Of a stretch of DNA of 64,000 nt, positions 9,293-17,090 are shown piece by piece (position 1 is the stretch's first letter; each line of letters starts with the position of its first letter). The stretch is from the NCBI RefSeq assembly GCF_018860805.1, contig NZ_JAHKQR010000001.1, forward strand, positions 248,001-312,000, written 5' to 3'. The position numbers were made by a program, and so were the translations under genes. The DNA comes from Aestuariibacter sp. A3R04. Its GTDB lineage: Bacteria > Pseudomonadota > Gammaproteobacteria > Enterobacterales > Alteromonadaceae. Below the pieces are notes generated by a model. The model searched no databases and was not told the DNA's origin. It saw only the letters and a list, made by a program, of their open reading frames with translations.

Positions 9293-9308
9293 GAGCGACA
9301 AAAACGGG

Positions 9309-10541
9309 TTATTTTTTCCATCTCAACATTTCTGACGCAGCAAGTAATACTGCACCAGAACCATAGAGCTGCGAATCGCTTTCTTTTACCGGATCAGGAC
9401 TTTTGCCAACATGTTGAACCCAGTGAACACGCCCGTCATCCGTTATCGCTTTAGTAATCGCCTCCCAACCTTTCTCGACAACCATCTTCGAATGCTCATC
9501 GGTCAAAATGCCGTTATTTACGCCCCATGCCAGCCCAAAGGTGATAAAGCCCGTTCCACTCACCTCTGGTGTTTTTACCTTGTCGGGGTCCATTAACGAT
9601 GCAGGCCAGTAGCCATCGTCTTTTTGAAGTGCCATTAAACCCTTAGCGTGCTTTTTGTATAGTTCAATGTATCGTTCACGAGAAGGGTGACTGGAGGGGA
9701 GTTCCTCAATAATCATTGGTATGGCAGCAAAAACCCAGCCGTTTCCACGCCCCCAGAATACCGGTTTGCCATTGTCACTTTTGGCATCAAAATACCGACT
9801 ATCCCGATAAAATAGGCCGTATTCATCTGAGAATAAATAGTCTGCGGCAGCCCAAAATTCTTTATCTCCGTATTCTAAATACTTTGGATCGCCAGTTACT
9901 TTGGACATTTGTGCCCACGCTCTGGGAGCCATAAATAGCGCATCGGCCCAGCACCATCGCAACTGACAATTACCTTCAAGATGGTATTTCCCGGTACTGG
10001 ATTCCGAATCAGACATTGACAAACCAACCGTTGGTGGCTTGCTTAAAATCATGTCAAAAACTTCTTTTGTCGGTTTGTAGGCTTCTTCGATATTGGCGTG
10101 TTCGGCTAACCAAAGATAGGTTTGCGCGATAGCGTGATCGTCAGCATGATAAGGACGCTCTAGAATTAATTCGTAATTTTCCCGTTTTGCCACATCTTTC
10201 ACAAAGTTCTCTAGGTCAGTATCGTCAGTAGCATCAATCCAACGTGTTAAACCGATATAAAAGGAAGCCTGGATCCAAAACTTCGCGTTTTCAGATTTTT
10301 CACGGTGTGACTCGGGTATGTACGTTAAGTTGCCAAACTGGGCTATTTGCCAGTTTGCTACACTGTTGCCAATACGGCGTGCTGTAGACTGAATGTCTTT
10401 TGTTGCCACAATGGGGCTGGCGTCCATTTGTTCTACAGGCTTGGAATGCATGGTTGTTGCTGGTGGTTCACCAGAACATGCACTCAGACCTAAAGCGAAG
10501 CTTAGTGCTATTGCAGATTGCTTTATATTCATATTGTTCAT
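9309..10541 (-). CDS. GH105 unsaturated uronyl hydrolase lipoprotein
   Basis: A 410-residue lipoprotein (lipobox LGLSAC, Cys22) of the YteR/YesR-like (alpha/alpha)6 family. It removes the 4,5-unsaturated uronic acid left at the non-reducing end of ulvan oligosaccharides by the lyases, giving rhamnose-ended products and an unsaturated uronate that rearranges to the KduI substrate. Motifs: YHADDHAIAQTYLWLAEHA near 131-149 and WCWADALFMAP with the likely catalytic Asp at about 200, matching Asp143 of YteR. ATG at 10541 is chosen over a TTG at 10553; ATG at 10532 is also possible. It is downstream of the PL25 gene in the same operon. Confidence 0.93.
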   Translation of the reverse strand: MNNMNIKQSAIALSFALGLSACSGEPPATTMHSKPVEQMDASPIVATKDIQSTARRIGNSVANWQIAQFGNLTYIPESHREKSENAKFWIQASFYIGLTRWIDATDDTDLENFVKDVAKRENYELILERPYHADDHAIAQTYLWLAEHANIEEAYKPTKEVFDMILSKPPTVGLSMSDSESSTGKYHLEGNCQLRWCWADALFMAPRAWAQMSKVTGDPKYLEYGDKEFWAAADYLFSDEYGLFYRDSRYFDAKSDNGKPVFWGRGNGWVFAAIPMIIEELPSSHPSRERYIELYKKHAKGLMALQKDDGYWPASLMDPDKVKTPEVSGTGFITFGLAWGVNNGILTDEHSKMVVEKGWEAITKAITDDGRVHWVQHVGKSPDPVKESDSQLYGSGAVLLAASEMLRWKK

Positions 10542-10609
10542 AATCGTTCTCAACTATTTTGTACGGGCAATGTGGTCGTTTTCACAAACACAAGTGTGTT
10601 TACACGCGA

Positions 10610-12070
10610 TTACATAACCGGTTGTCTTGCAGACGTTAGGTCGTTTAGCGCTCGAGGAATGGGACCATGTTCACCAACCAGATAAATCTTTATCCCCTCA
10701 TCACTTGTTTTCTCCGCAACGAGCATTTGCGCGTCCGGATGGGGATTCTCAATGAGTGTGCTGATGGCGAAACTCGCATTGTCTTTCTTGAGCACCGTAG
10801 TTTCCTCTGAAAACGAATTGCCATCTTCATTGCTATGCCACCACGACAAAATTGCATCACCTTCTTCTTGATATGCAACTAGGTAGCGGATGTCGTCGGG
10901 TTTGGAAACGCGAAAATCCCCTCTGGATATGCCCTCATAGGAGTTAATAATTTTGCTACCTCCCCGCCATTGTGCGCCGTCCCACCAGACATGCCTGGTT
11001 TGCTTTGGTCCACCGGTTTTGGCGCCTTTATCGACGCCTGCGTTTATCGCAATGTGCGGATTGCCGAGGCTGTCAAGACGGGACGTACCGTTGAAGGTCC
11101 AAAGGTCACCGGTTTTCATCGCCAGTGTTTTTTCATCGGCTTCTTCTTTGGTAACGGGAAGGGTTAAGGCTTCACCTTTAACGTTGGTCCACTCGTTGGT
11201 CTGAGTATTAAAATTCATGAAGTAAACGTCGTGGCGCTCGGTCGTGTGCCCTCGCCCGTTTATGCCTGCACCACCGTCCCAACAAACGTGATAGTCATAT
11301 GAAATGATAAGGTTGTCGCCTTCGCCTTTTCCCACCCAGGCATACCAGCTATCAACCGCTTTAATGTCTGTTCTTCTCTTGTGTTTTAGAAAAGAGACGG
11401 GGGCCGAGAATGTTCGGCCATTATCCACAGATTTTTGGTAAACCCAGTCGCTGCGATGGGCGCCGTGGCGATAAAACAGGTAAATATCGCCGTTATCCAT
11501 TTTTACCGCCTGATTGTAAGTACCAAATGGCGTAATATTGTCTAAATCTTCCCACTCTGTGATGTCATAGGGTCTTTTGGATACCGCGTGTTTGTTGGCA
11601 CCAAAGTGAGTATTGCCGAGCGGATTCTTACCGTCGGAGGAGTGACCACCATGCCCGCCATAAAAAATATGGATGTAACCTTCGTTGTCGATAAGCATGG
11701 TTGGCTTGCCGTGGTTATCGAACTTTTTACCGCCCTCGCGTCTACCTAGTTCGCTCGTTCCCGCCTTAAATGGCCCATGCCATTCTTGAGTACTGTGATT
11801 GTATGTTGCAACAAAAGGATCTTCTTTGGGCCCTTGATAAGACACATACGTAATCCCGTTCTCATGGATAGCCGCGGGGTGCTGGACTATCGCTAACGGG
11901 TTGCCCACTGCGTTGTTTGCGAAGTAGTCAACGTAGCGTTTTGCGCTATCGCTCATCACAGCTTCACTGGTCGAAGGTTGGTTCGTACAGGCTCCTAATG
12001 TTAGGCAGCCTGTCAAGGATAGAGATAGTAACCACTGTGTTTTCTTAAACATGAAATTCGCTTTTAACAT
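10610..12070 (-). CDS. PL25 ulvan lyase lipoprotein
   Basis: A 486-residue lipoprotein (lipobox LTLGAC, Cys28) with a seven-bladed beta-propeller. It cleaves rhamnose-3-sulfate to uronate linkages in ulvan by beta-elimination. All five catalytic residues I recall for PL25 enzyme PLSV_3936 (H123, H143, Y188, R204, Y246) have counterparts at a constant offset of three: His120 (FDNHGKP), His140 (YGGHGGH), Tyr185 (FGTYNQ), Arg201 (FYRHGAH) and Tyr243 (SWYAW). Family length is about 480-490. The start at 12070 is used; ATG at 12052 is an alternative, neither with a strong ribosome site. It sits between a sulfatase (upstream) and GH105 (downstream). Confidence 0.93.
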   Translation of the reverse strand: MLKANFMFKKTQWLLSLSLTGCLTLGACTNQPSTSEAVMSDSAKRYVDYFANNAVGNPLAIVQHPAAIHENGITYVSYQGPKEDPFVATYNHSTQEWHGPFKAGTSELGRREGGKKFDNHGKPTMLIDNEGYIHIFYGGHGGHSSDGKNPLGNTHFGANKHAVSKRPYDITEWEDLDNITPFGTYNQAVKMDNGDIYLFYRHGAHRSDWVYQKSVDNGRTFSAPVSFLKHKRRTDIKAVDSWYAWVGKGEGDNLIISYDYHVCWDGGAGINGRGHTTERHDVYFMNFNTQTNEWTNVKGEALTLPVTKEEADEKTLAMKTGDLWTFNGTSRLDSLGNPHIAINAGVDKGAKTGGPKQTRHVWWDGAQWRGGSKIINSYEGISRGDFRVSKPDDIRYLVAYQEEGDAILSWWHSNEDGNSFSEETTVLKKDNASFAISTLIENPHPDAQMLVAEKTSDEGIKIYLVGEHGPIPRALNDLTSARQPVM

Positions 12071-12096
12071 TGTTATTTACCAAATATTTTGAATTG

Positions 12097-13506
12097 CTAC
12101 GAATCTTTGTTTTCTTCAAACAAGGCTAAAAACTCATCTGCTATCTTGGGATGCTTTTTGGCAACATCACTCAGTTCCGCGGGGTCTTTTTCTATATTGA
12201 ATAACTCCAAAGGTGCATCGTATCCATAGCGAACGGCTTTCCATTGCCCTTTGCGAGCAGCCTGATAGGTATCGCCGATGACCCCTGAATTTGGGTCACC
12301 CACTTGCTTGGAAAATTCCCAGTAAAGTACGCGCTCTTCCATTTCGTTTGGTTCTGTTTTCAACAAACCAACGATGGATTTACCATTTGTTTTGACTCTG
12401 GGAACCATATTCAGGTTTACGCCGGCGATTTCCGCAAATGTGGGTAAAACATCGGCGAACAGCCATGGGGTATCATCCGTGCGCGCAGTCTTAATTTTCT
12501 CAGGCCAGTGCACAATCATCGGTACGTGAATGCCACCATCGTACAAATCGCGTTTCATACCACGGTAGGGTTCAGATGCTTTGAGGTATTGAGGGTCTGC
12601 ACCACCTTCGTCATGTGGGCCATTATCCGAAGTAAAGAAGATCAATGTGTTGTCGAGCTGCCCCATTGCTTCCAGTTGATCCACAATCTGCCCTACATAA
12701 TCATCTAAAGCAGACACCATACCCGCTAGCGTTGCATTGGGTTTGGCCACAGGCTCAGGATAATACGAAGCATACTTGTCGGCTGGCGTGCCTCCTTCCA
12801 TGCCGCTGTAACGCTTTTCTTCAAAATCATATTGCTTACTGTATTTTTCGGGAACTCCAAGTTCAGCATGGGGAGATGAATAAGCCAACATAATAAAGAA
12901 TGGATTTTCTCGAGGTTGCTTGATGTAATCGATAGCTTCTTTAGTAAACAACTCTTGTGCGTATGCTCCCTTTTTGCCGCCTTCGTTTTCAGGGATACGG
13001 ATCTTTTTGCCGTCACGCCACAAAATTTGTGGATACTGGCGATGGCCTTCCAGAATGGAGTACATGCCATACCAAGTATCAAAACCCATGGCCAAAGGAT
13101 CAGTTACACCCATTTGAGAGCCAATAGAGTATTTTCCAAATAACGCAGTATCATAGCCGCCGTGCTTTAGTACGTGTGCCAATGTGATATCTTTGTCAGT
13201 AAGCTGGACTGTATTTGAGTTATTTGTCATCAAACGCCCGTCCCGGCCGGTGAAAAGAGATACCCTGGACGGAGAACAAACGGTGTTGCCAGCATAGGCC
13301 TGATCAAAACGAATGCCGTTTGACGCAAGCGCATCAAGGTTCGGAGTTTTTATGGGCGTATTGCCATATGCACCAATCTGATTGAATCCAAGATCATCTG
13401 TGAGTATGAAAATAATGTTGGGTTTGTCCTGTGCAATAACGCTAGCGGATACTGTTGCGATTAGAGCGCCAAGAACGTTTATAAGACTAAACCTAAATTT
13501 ATTCAT
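12097..13506 (-). CDS. S1-type sulfatase, arylsulfatase A-like
   Basis: A 469-residue secreted sulfatase with a Sec signal peptide ending about VIA-QD (residue 26). Metal site FILTDDLGFNQIGAYG (33-48), formylglycine cysteine Cys77 in CSPSR, and SDNGPHDEGG plus KRDLYDGGIHVPMIVHWP in the C-terminal half are all canonical. It starts 53 bp after the GH145-like gene, with AGGAA 5 bp before the ATG, and ends 26 bp before the PL25 gene. Probable substrate is rhamnose-3-sulfate or sulfated ulvan oligomers; the exact position specificity cannot be read from sequence. Confidence 0.93.
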   Translation of the reverse strand: MNKFRFSLINVLGALIATVSASVIAQDKPNIIFILTDDLGFNQIGAYGNTPIKTPNLDALASNGIRFDQAYAGNTVCSPSRVSLFTGRDGRLMTNNSNTVQLTDKDITLAHVLKHGGYDTALFGKYSIGSQMGVTDPLAMGFDTWYGMYSILEGHRQYPQILWRDGKKIRIPENEGGKKGAYAQELFTKEAIDYIKQPRENPFFIMLAYSSPHAELGVPEKYSKQYDFEEKRYSGMEGGTPADKYASYYPEPVAKPNATLAGMVSALDDYVGQIVDQLEAMGQLDNTLIFFTSDNGPHDEGGADPQYLKASEPYRGMKRDLYDGGIHVPMIVHWPEKIKTARTDDTPWLFADVLPTFAEIAGVNLNMVPRVKTNGKSIVGLLKTEPNEMEERVLYWEFSKQVGDPNSGVIGDTYQAARKGQWKAVRYGYDAPLELFNIEKDPAELSDVAKKHPKIADEFLALFEENKDS

Positions 13507-13559
13507 GGTAATTCCTAGTAAAGTTACAACTCAATCAATGAGTACATTCTCTGACAGCA

Positions 13560-14918
13560 TTATTTAAGGCAATGCACGGTCAATGTAGTTGGTTCGGGGA
13601 TACTCGCCCTTCCTTTATCTCTATTTGGTGGAAGAGCTTCCCACGCTAAATAGAATTTCTTATCTGCAGTTGGAAAGTTTTCGCCTTGGACTAACTGGTG
13701 TAAAGGTTTCGTATAGAGCGGCATGTCATTATCTTTGTCGAAAGGTTGTAACGCCTCAGGTATTTTGGGAATCGTTGAGGAGGATTTTACGCGTAGCGTT
13801 TCAGCATCGAGATTATAGGCGTAAACAATTCCGTTTAACTCGGCAAATACCTGAACGTCCCCGTTTTCTAGTAGTTGAGCAGGTTTCTTAACTGTGAGCG
13901 TGGTTGGCAGCGCCCCTGTGAGATTTAACTCCTGTCTTGAGTCCGTCCAATTCGAGATTTGGTGAGAATGCCACTCGCCTGCGATATTGCGGGCCACAAA
14001 TAACTGACTATCCCCTTTGGTATCATAAGCCTGGTAGGAAATGATAGGACGATCCTTATGGTCAAACCCGATTGGTGTGTGACCATTAAGGATCCCCGAA
14101 TGTTGTGGCAACGGAACGGCAAACTCAGCGTTGTCTAACTTCATTGGTAAGCGAATGGGAGTGCCGTCCGACTTTTGCCAATCTACTAAATTCTTACTTT
14201 TTGCATAAGAAATATCGTGATTTGATGCCGCAACAGGCGTTTCGCGCCAGACCCATGATAAATGGAATAAGCCATCAGGCCCTAAAACAGGCCCCCAGAA
14301 ATAGCCATTTCGCTCACCTTCACCATCTACTAGCGGAGTGTCGTGAAGCCTATGCCATTTACCGGTTTGCGCATTGAAAGCATTGTAAATTTCATTCCCG
14401 CTTCCACTTCTGCCATTTCTGTATTTAAAATAGAGTTCTCCATCAGCACCATTAAAAAATTCAGGGTAGGTCATACGACTTTCTGTCTCTTTATCTGCCA
14501 TAAAGTCAACGCGTTTAAGACTTCTAACGTCGTACGGGTGTTCGCTTTTGAAATAAACGATCGGGTTAACGTGCAGATTTCCGACGATGTGAATATACCC
14601 GCGCTCATCTAAGCCTACTACGACGCTGTTGTGGCTATCCCACCCAAGGTAGCTGTCTAACTTTTGATATATCCAGTTACCAGTTGGATATGGTTTATAA
14701 GCAACACTCATTTGTCGGCTTGCATCGTAATAAGCCACAATCTGTTTGTCGCCTTTTCCAACATAGTCAAATGCTACGCGGTGCCCTGCCCATACCCTGT
14801 CTATTGCCTCAACCTCAAAACAACTGCTTTTATCAAAGGTTTGAGCAAAAGCGAAACCTGACACAAGTAAAGCGGAACTTAGAAGGGTATAACAGACGAG
14901 GGGCCTAAAGCGCTTCAC
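13560..14918 (-). CDS. GH145/PL42-like beta-propeller protein (BNR-4 type), exported
   Basis: A 452-residue protein with signal peptide (cleavage near AFA-QT, residue 25) and BNR/Asp-box-like propeller repeats. WAGHRVAF (His46) resembles the region of the catalytic His reported for GH145 rhamnosidases on the posterior face. The PL24/PL25-like anterior residues are also present: His96 (WDSHNSV), His116 (GNLHVNP), Tyr151 (MTYPEFF) and Arg167 (KYRNG). It could be an exo-acting rhamnosidase, a rhamnosyl-glucuronate lyase, or an ulvan oligosaccharide dehydratase of the kind described in Formosa agariphila (P29_PDnc). The start is GTG with AAGGAG 5 bp upstream. It is the first gene of the six-gene operon. 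Confidence 0.7.
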   Translation of the reverse strand: MKRFRPLVCYTLLSSALLVSGFAFAQTFDKSSCFEVEAIDRVWAGHRVAFDYVGKGDKQIVAYYDASRQMSVAYKPYPTGNWIYQKLDSYLGWDSHNSVVVGLDERGYIHIVGNLHVNPIVYFKSEHPYDVRSLKRVDFMADKETESRMTYPEFFNGADGELYFKYRNGRSGSGNEIYNAFNAQTGKWHRLHDTPLVDGEGERNGYFWGPVLGPDGLFHLSWVWRETPVAASNHDISYAKSKNLVDWQKSDGTPIRLPMKLDNAEFAVPLPQHSGILNGHTPIGFDHKDRPIISYQAYDTKGDSQLFVARNIAGEWHSHQISNWTDSRQELNLTGALPTTLTVKKPAQLLENGDVQVFAELNGIVYAYNLDAETLRVKSSSTIPKIPEALQPFDKDNDMPLYTKPLHQLVQGENFPTADKKFYLAWEALPPNRDKGRASIPEPTTLTVHCLK

Positions 14919-15314
14919 AACATCTCCTTGATACGAAAAACGTTAAAATTGCGTTAATGCGGAAATAACTTTAAACAAAATAGTGGTCATATACAATCTT
15001 TTTCGCTCACAATGTAGCGTTGATATTGGTTAACTTCATGTATCTAAAAGTAAAGATGTTTAATTTCATTTAAAAGCATGGACATAAAAAGTTTATGCTA
15101 GTCAGCAAAGGTTGGTGCAACAACCAATTTACGTATAGTACTGCCTTGGTTAAGCAGTAAAAACGTCGACTGATATCGCCTTTTGTCATGATTACATCCA
15201 TTCAAAAAGATTGAATTTGATTATATATTTACATTAATGATTAAAATAGTGTTAATATCATGATTGTTAGTAAACGATCGAGCAATGAGTTAACGATTGA
15301 CGGGACAGTGATTT
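14919..15314. promoter_or_regulatory. Divergent promoter region between two degradative operons
   Basis: A 396-bp AT-rich region without a gene, between the minus-strand operon starting at 14918 and the plus-strand sulfatase at 15315. It holds an imperfect palindrome around 15109-15126 (GTTGGTGCAACAAC core), an inverted repeat ATTCAA-N5-TTGAAT near 15201-15217, and an ATACAATC sequence near 14990 that is also found in the kdgK and rhaEW upstream regions. Both operons are likely controlled from here. Confidence 0.55.
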
Positions 15315-17072
15315 ATGGCGGACATATTGAGAAGAAGCTATGGCGCGCAAACGAGGGAATACCTGCTGCCAATAATAAGCGTGTTTTTGTTATTTGTGTT
15401 TATGGCGTTTAGCAGTGTCGTGAGTGCCGCAAAAGACAGTACCCAGCCAAACATATTATGGCTGGTTATTGAAGACATGAGTCCGCTACTGCCAATGTAC
15501 GGGGACCATACTATCGAAACGCCCAACATATCTCGTCTAGCGAAAGAAGGCGTAGTTTATACTAACGTGTTTTCTACGTCAGGGGTTTGTGCCCCAAGCC
15601 GGGCGGCCTTGGCAACTGGGTTGTACCCTACATCGTTTGGGGCAAATAATATGAGAACCGGCTCCAATACAGATGAAACCGGCCTCCCGAAATACGAAGC
15701 AGTTCCGCCTGCAGAAGCAAAAATGTTGAGCCAACTAATGCAGGATGCGGGGTATTACACCACAAACAATTACAAAACAGACTATCAGTTTAACGCGCCG
15801 AAAACGGCTTGGAACGATAGTAGTATTTACGCTCATTGGCGCAACCGTCCAAGCAATAAACCCTTTTTCTCAGTTTTTAATTTTACGACTACTCATGAGT
15901 CTGGGTTGTTTGAACCTTACGGCATAAGAAAGCTGGAGCAAAGACACTACTTTTCCAGTGATGCGGATAAAATTGCAAAACTACCCAACGACCACAGAAT
16001 CAAAACTGATAAAGCGGCAACGCCCATTCACGTTCCAAAAGACGCAGCTTTTCCTGTTCCTCCTTATCTGCCAAACACGCCCGTAGTCCAGCGTGACTTG
16101 TGGAAGGTATACAATAATCTTGCGGAAACTGATCGACAAATAGGCGCCATATTAGCGCTATTGGAGAAAGATGGGTTGATGGAAAATACCATTGTCGTTT
16201 TTTACTCAGATCACGGTGGACCGATGCCAAGACAAAAGCGGCTTATTTATGATAGCGGCTTGAAGGTTCCGCTTATTATTCGCTTTCCCAAAGGTTACAG
16301 AGCAGGCACCATTGATGAGCAACTCATTTCCTTTGTCGATTTCGCACCCACTACGCTAGCAATGGCCGGAGCCCCCATACCCAAATATATGCACGGTAGA
16401 AGCTTCATTGCCAACAGGTCTGCGGAACGAAAATACGTGTTCGCAGCTGCTGACCGGTTTGATGGCGTAACCGATACAGTCAGAACGGTGAGAAGTCGGT
16501 GTTATAAGTACATTCGTAACTACAGACCGGAGAAACCTTATTATCTCCCAGTGGCGTACAGGGAAAAAATTCCTACGATGCAGGAGTTACTGCAACTCAA
16601 CAGGAAAGATATGCTCACCCCTTCGCAGCGACAATGGTTTCGCAGTGAAAAAGATGAGCATGAACTCTTTGACGTGTGCAATGACCCACATGAGCTATCA
16701 AACCTGGCTCGGGTAGCGAATTACAGTGAAAAGCTCAGTCACATGCAACGCGCTTTAGACACATGGCTGGCACAAATTGGCGATGAACCACTAAAGCCAG
16801 AGAGGCAGCTAATCAGTGAACTGTGGAATGAACAACAGAACCAACCGAAGACTGAAGCGCCGAAAATCACACATAGAGACGGCAAGATAGTTATTTCGAG
16901 TAAAACACCAGGCGCATTTATTTCTTATCGCATCAAGCAACATGAAAATGTTTCGCCGTGGCGGCCGTACAGTGATGAGATCGCTGTTGAAGAAGGTACG
17001 ATTGAGGCGGTAGCGCATAGAATAGGCTATATCGAAAGCAGCCCTGCAATCCTGGCGCTTGACGCAGATTAA
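15315..17072 (+). CDS. S1-type sulfatase with C-terminal chitobiase-like domain
   Basis: A 585-residue exported sulfatase. An unusually long N-terminus (about 38 residues, hydrophobic stretch 17-36) could be a signal peptide or membrane anchor. The metal site is VIEDMSP (51-57), with Glu-Asp instead of Asp-Asp; the formylglycine cysteine is Cys92 in CAPSR. The pattern resembles N-sulfoglucosamine sulfohydrolase-like sulfatases. After the sulfatase domain, residues about 510-585 (PGAFISYRIKQHENVSPWRP and IEAVAHRIGYIESS) match the small beta-domain found at the C-terminus of chitobiases and some sulfatases. It is the first gene of a plus-strand unit with GH78 18 bp downstream. Confidence 0.9.
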   Translation: MADILRRSYGAQTREYLLPIISVFLLFVFMAFSSVVSAAKDSTQPNILWLVIEDMSPLLPMYGDHTIETPNISRLAKEGVVYTNVFSTSGVCAPSRAALATGLYPTSFGANNMRTGSNTDETGLPKYEAVPPAEAKMLSQLMQDAGYYTTNNYKTDYQFNAPKTAWNDSSIYAHWRNRPSNKPFFSVFNFTTTHESGLFEPYGIRKLEQRHYFSSDADKIAKLPNDHRIKTDKAATPIHVPKDAAFPVPPYLPNTPVVQRDLWKVYNNLAETDRQIGAILALLEKDGLMENTIVVFYSDHGGPMPRQKRLIYDSGLKVPLIIRFPKGYRAGTIDEQLISFVDFAPTTLAMAGAPIPKYMHGRSFIANRSAERKYVFAAADRFDGVTDTVRTVRSRCYKYIRNYRPEKPYYLPVAYREKIPTMQELLQLNRKDMLTPSQRQWFRSEKDEHELFDVCNDPHELSNLARVANYSEKLSHMQRALDTWLAQIGDEPLKPERQLISELWNEQQNQPKTEAPKITHRDGKIVISSKTPGAFISYRIKQHENVSPWRPYSDEIAVEEGTIEAVAHRIGYIESSPAILALDAD

Positions 17073-17090
17073 CGATACCGGAGTGTTGAT

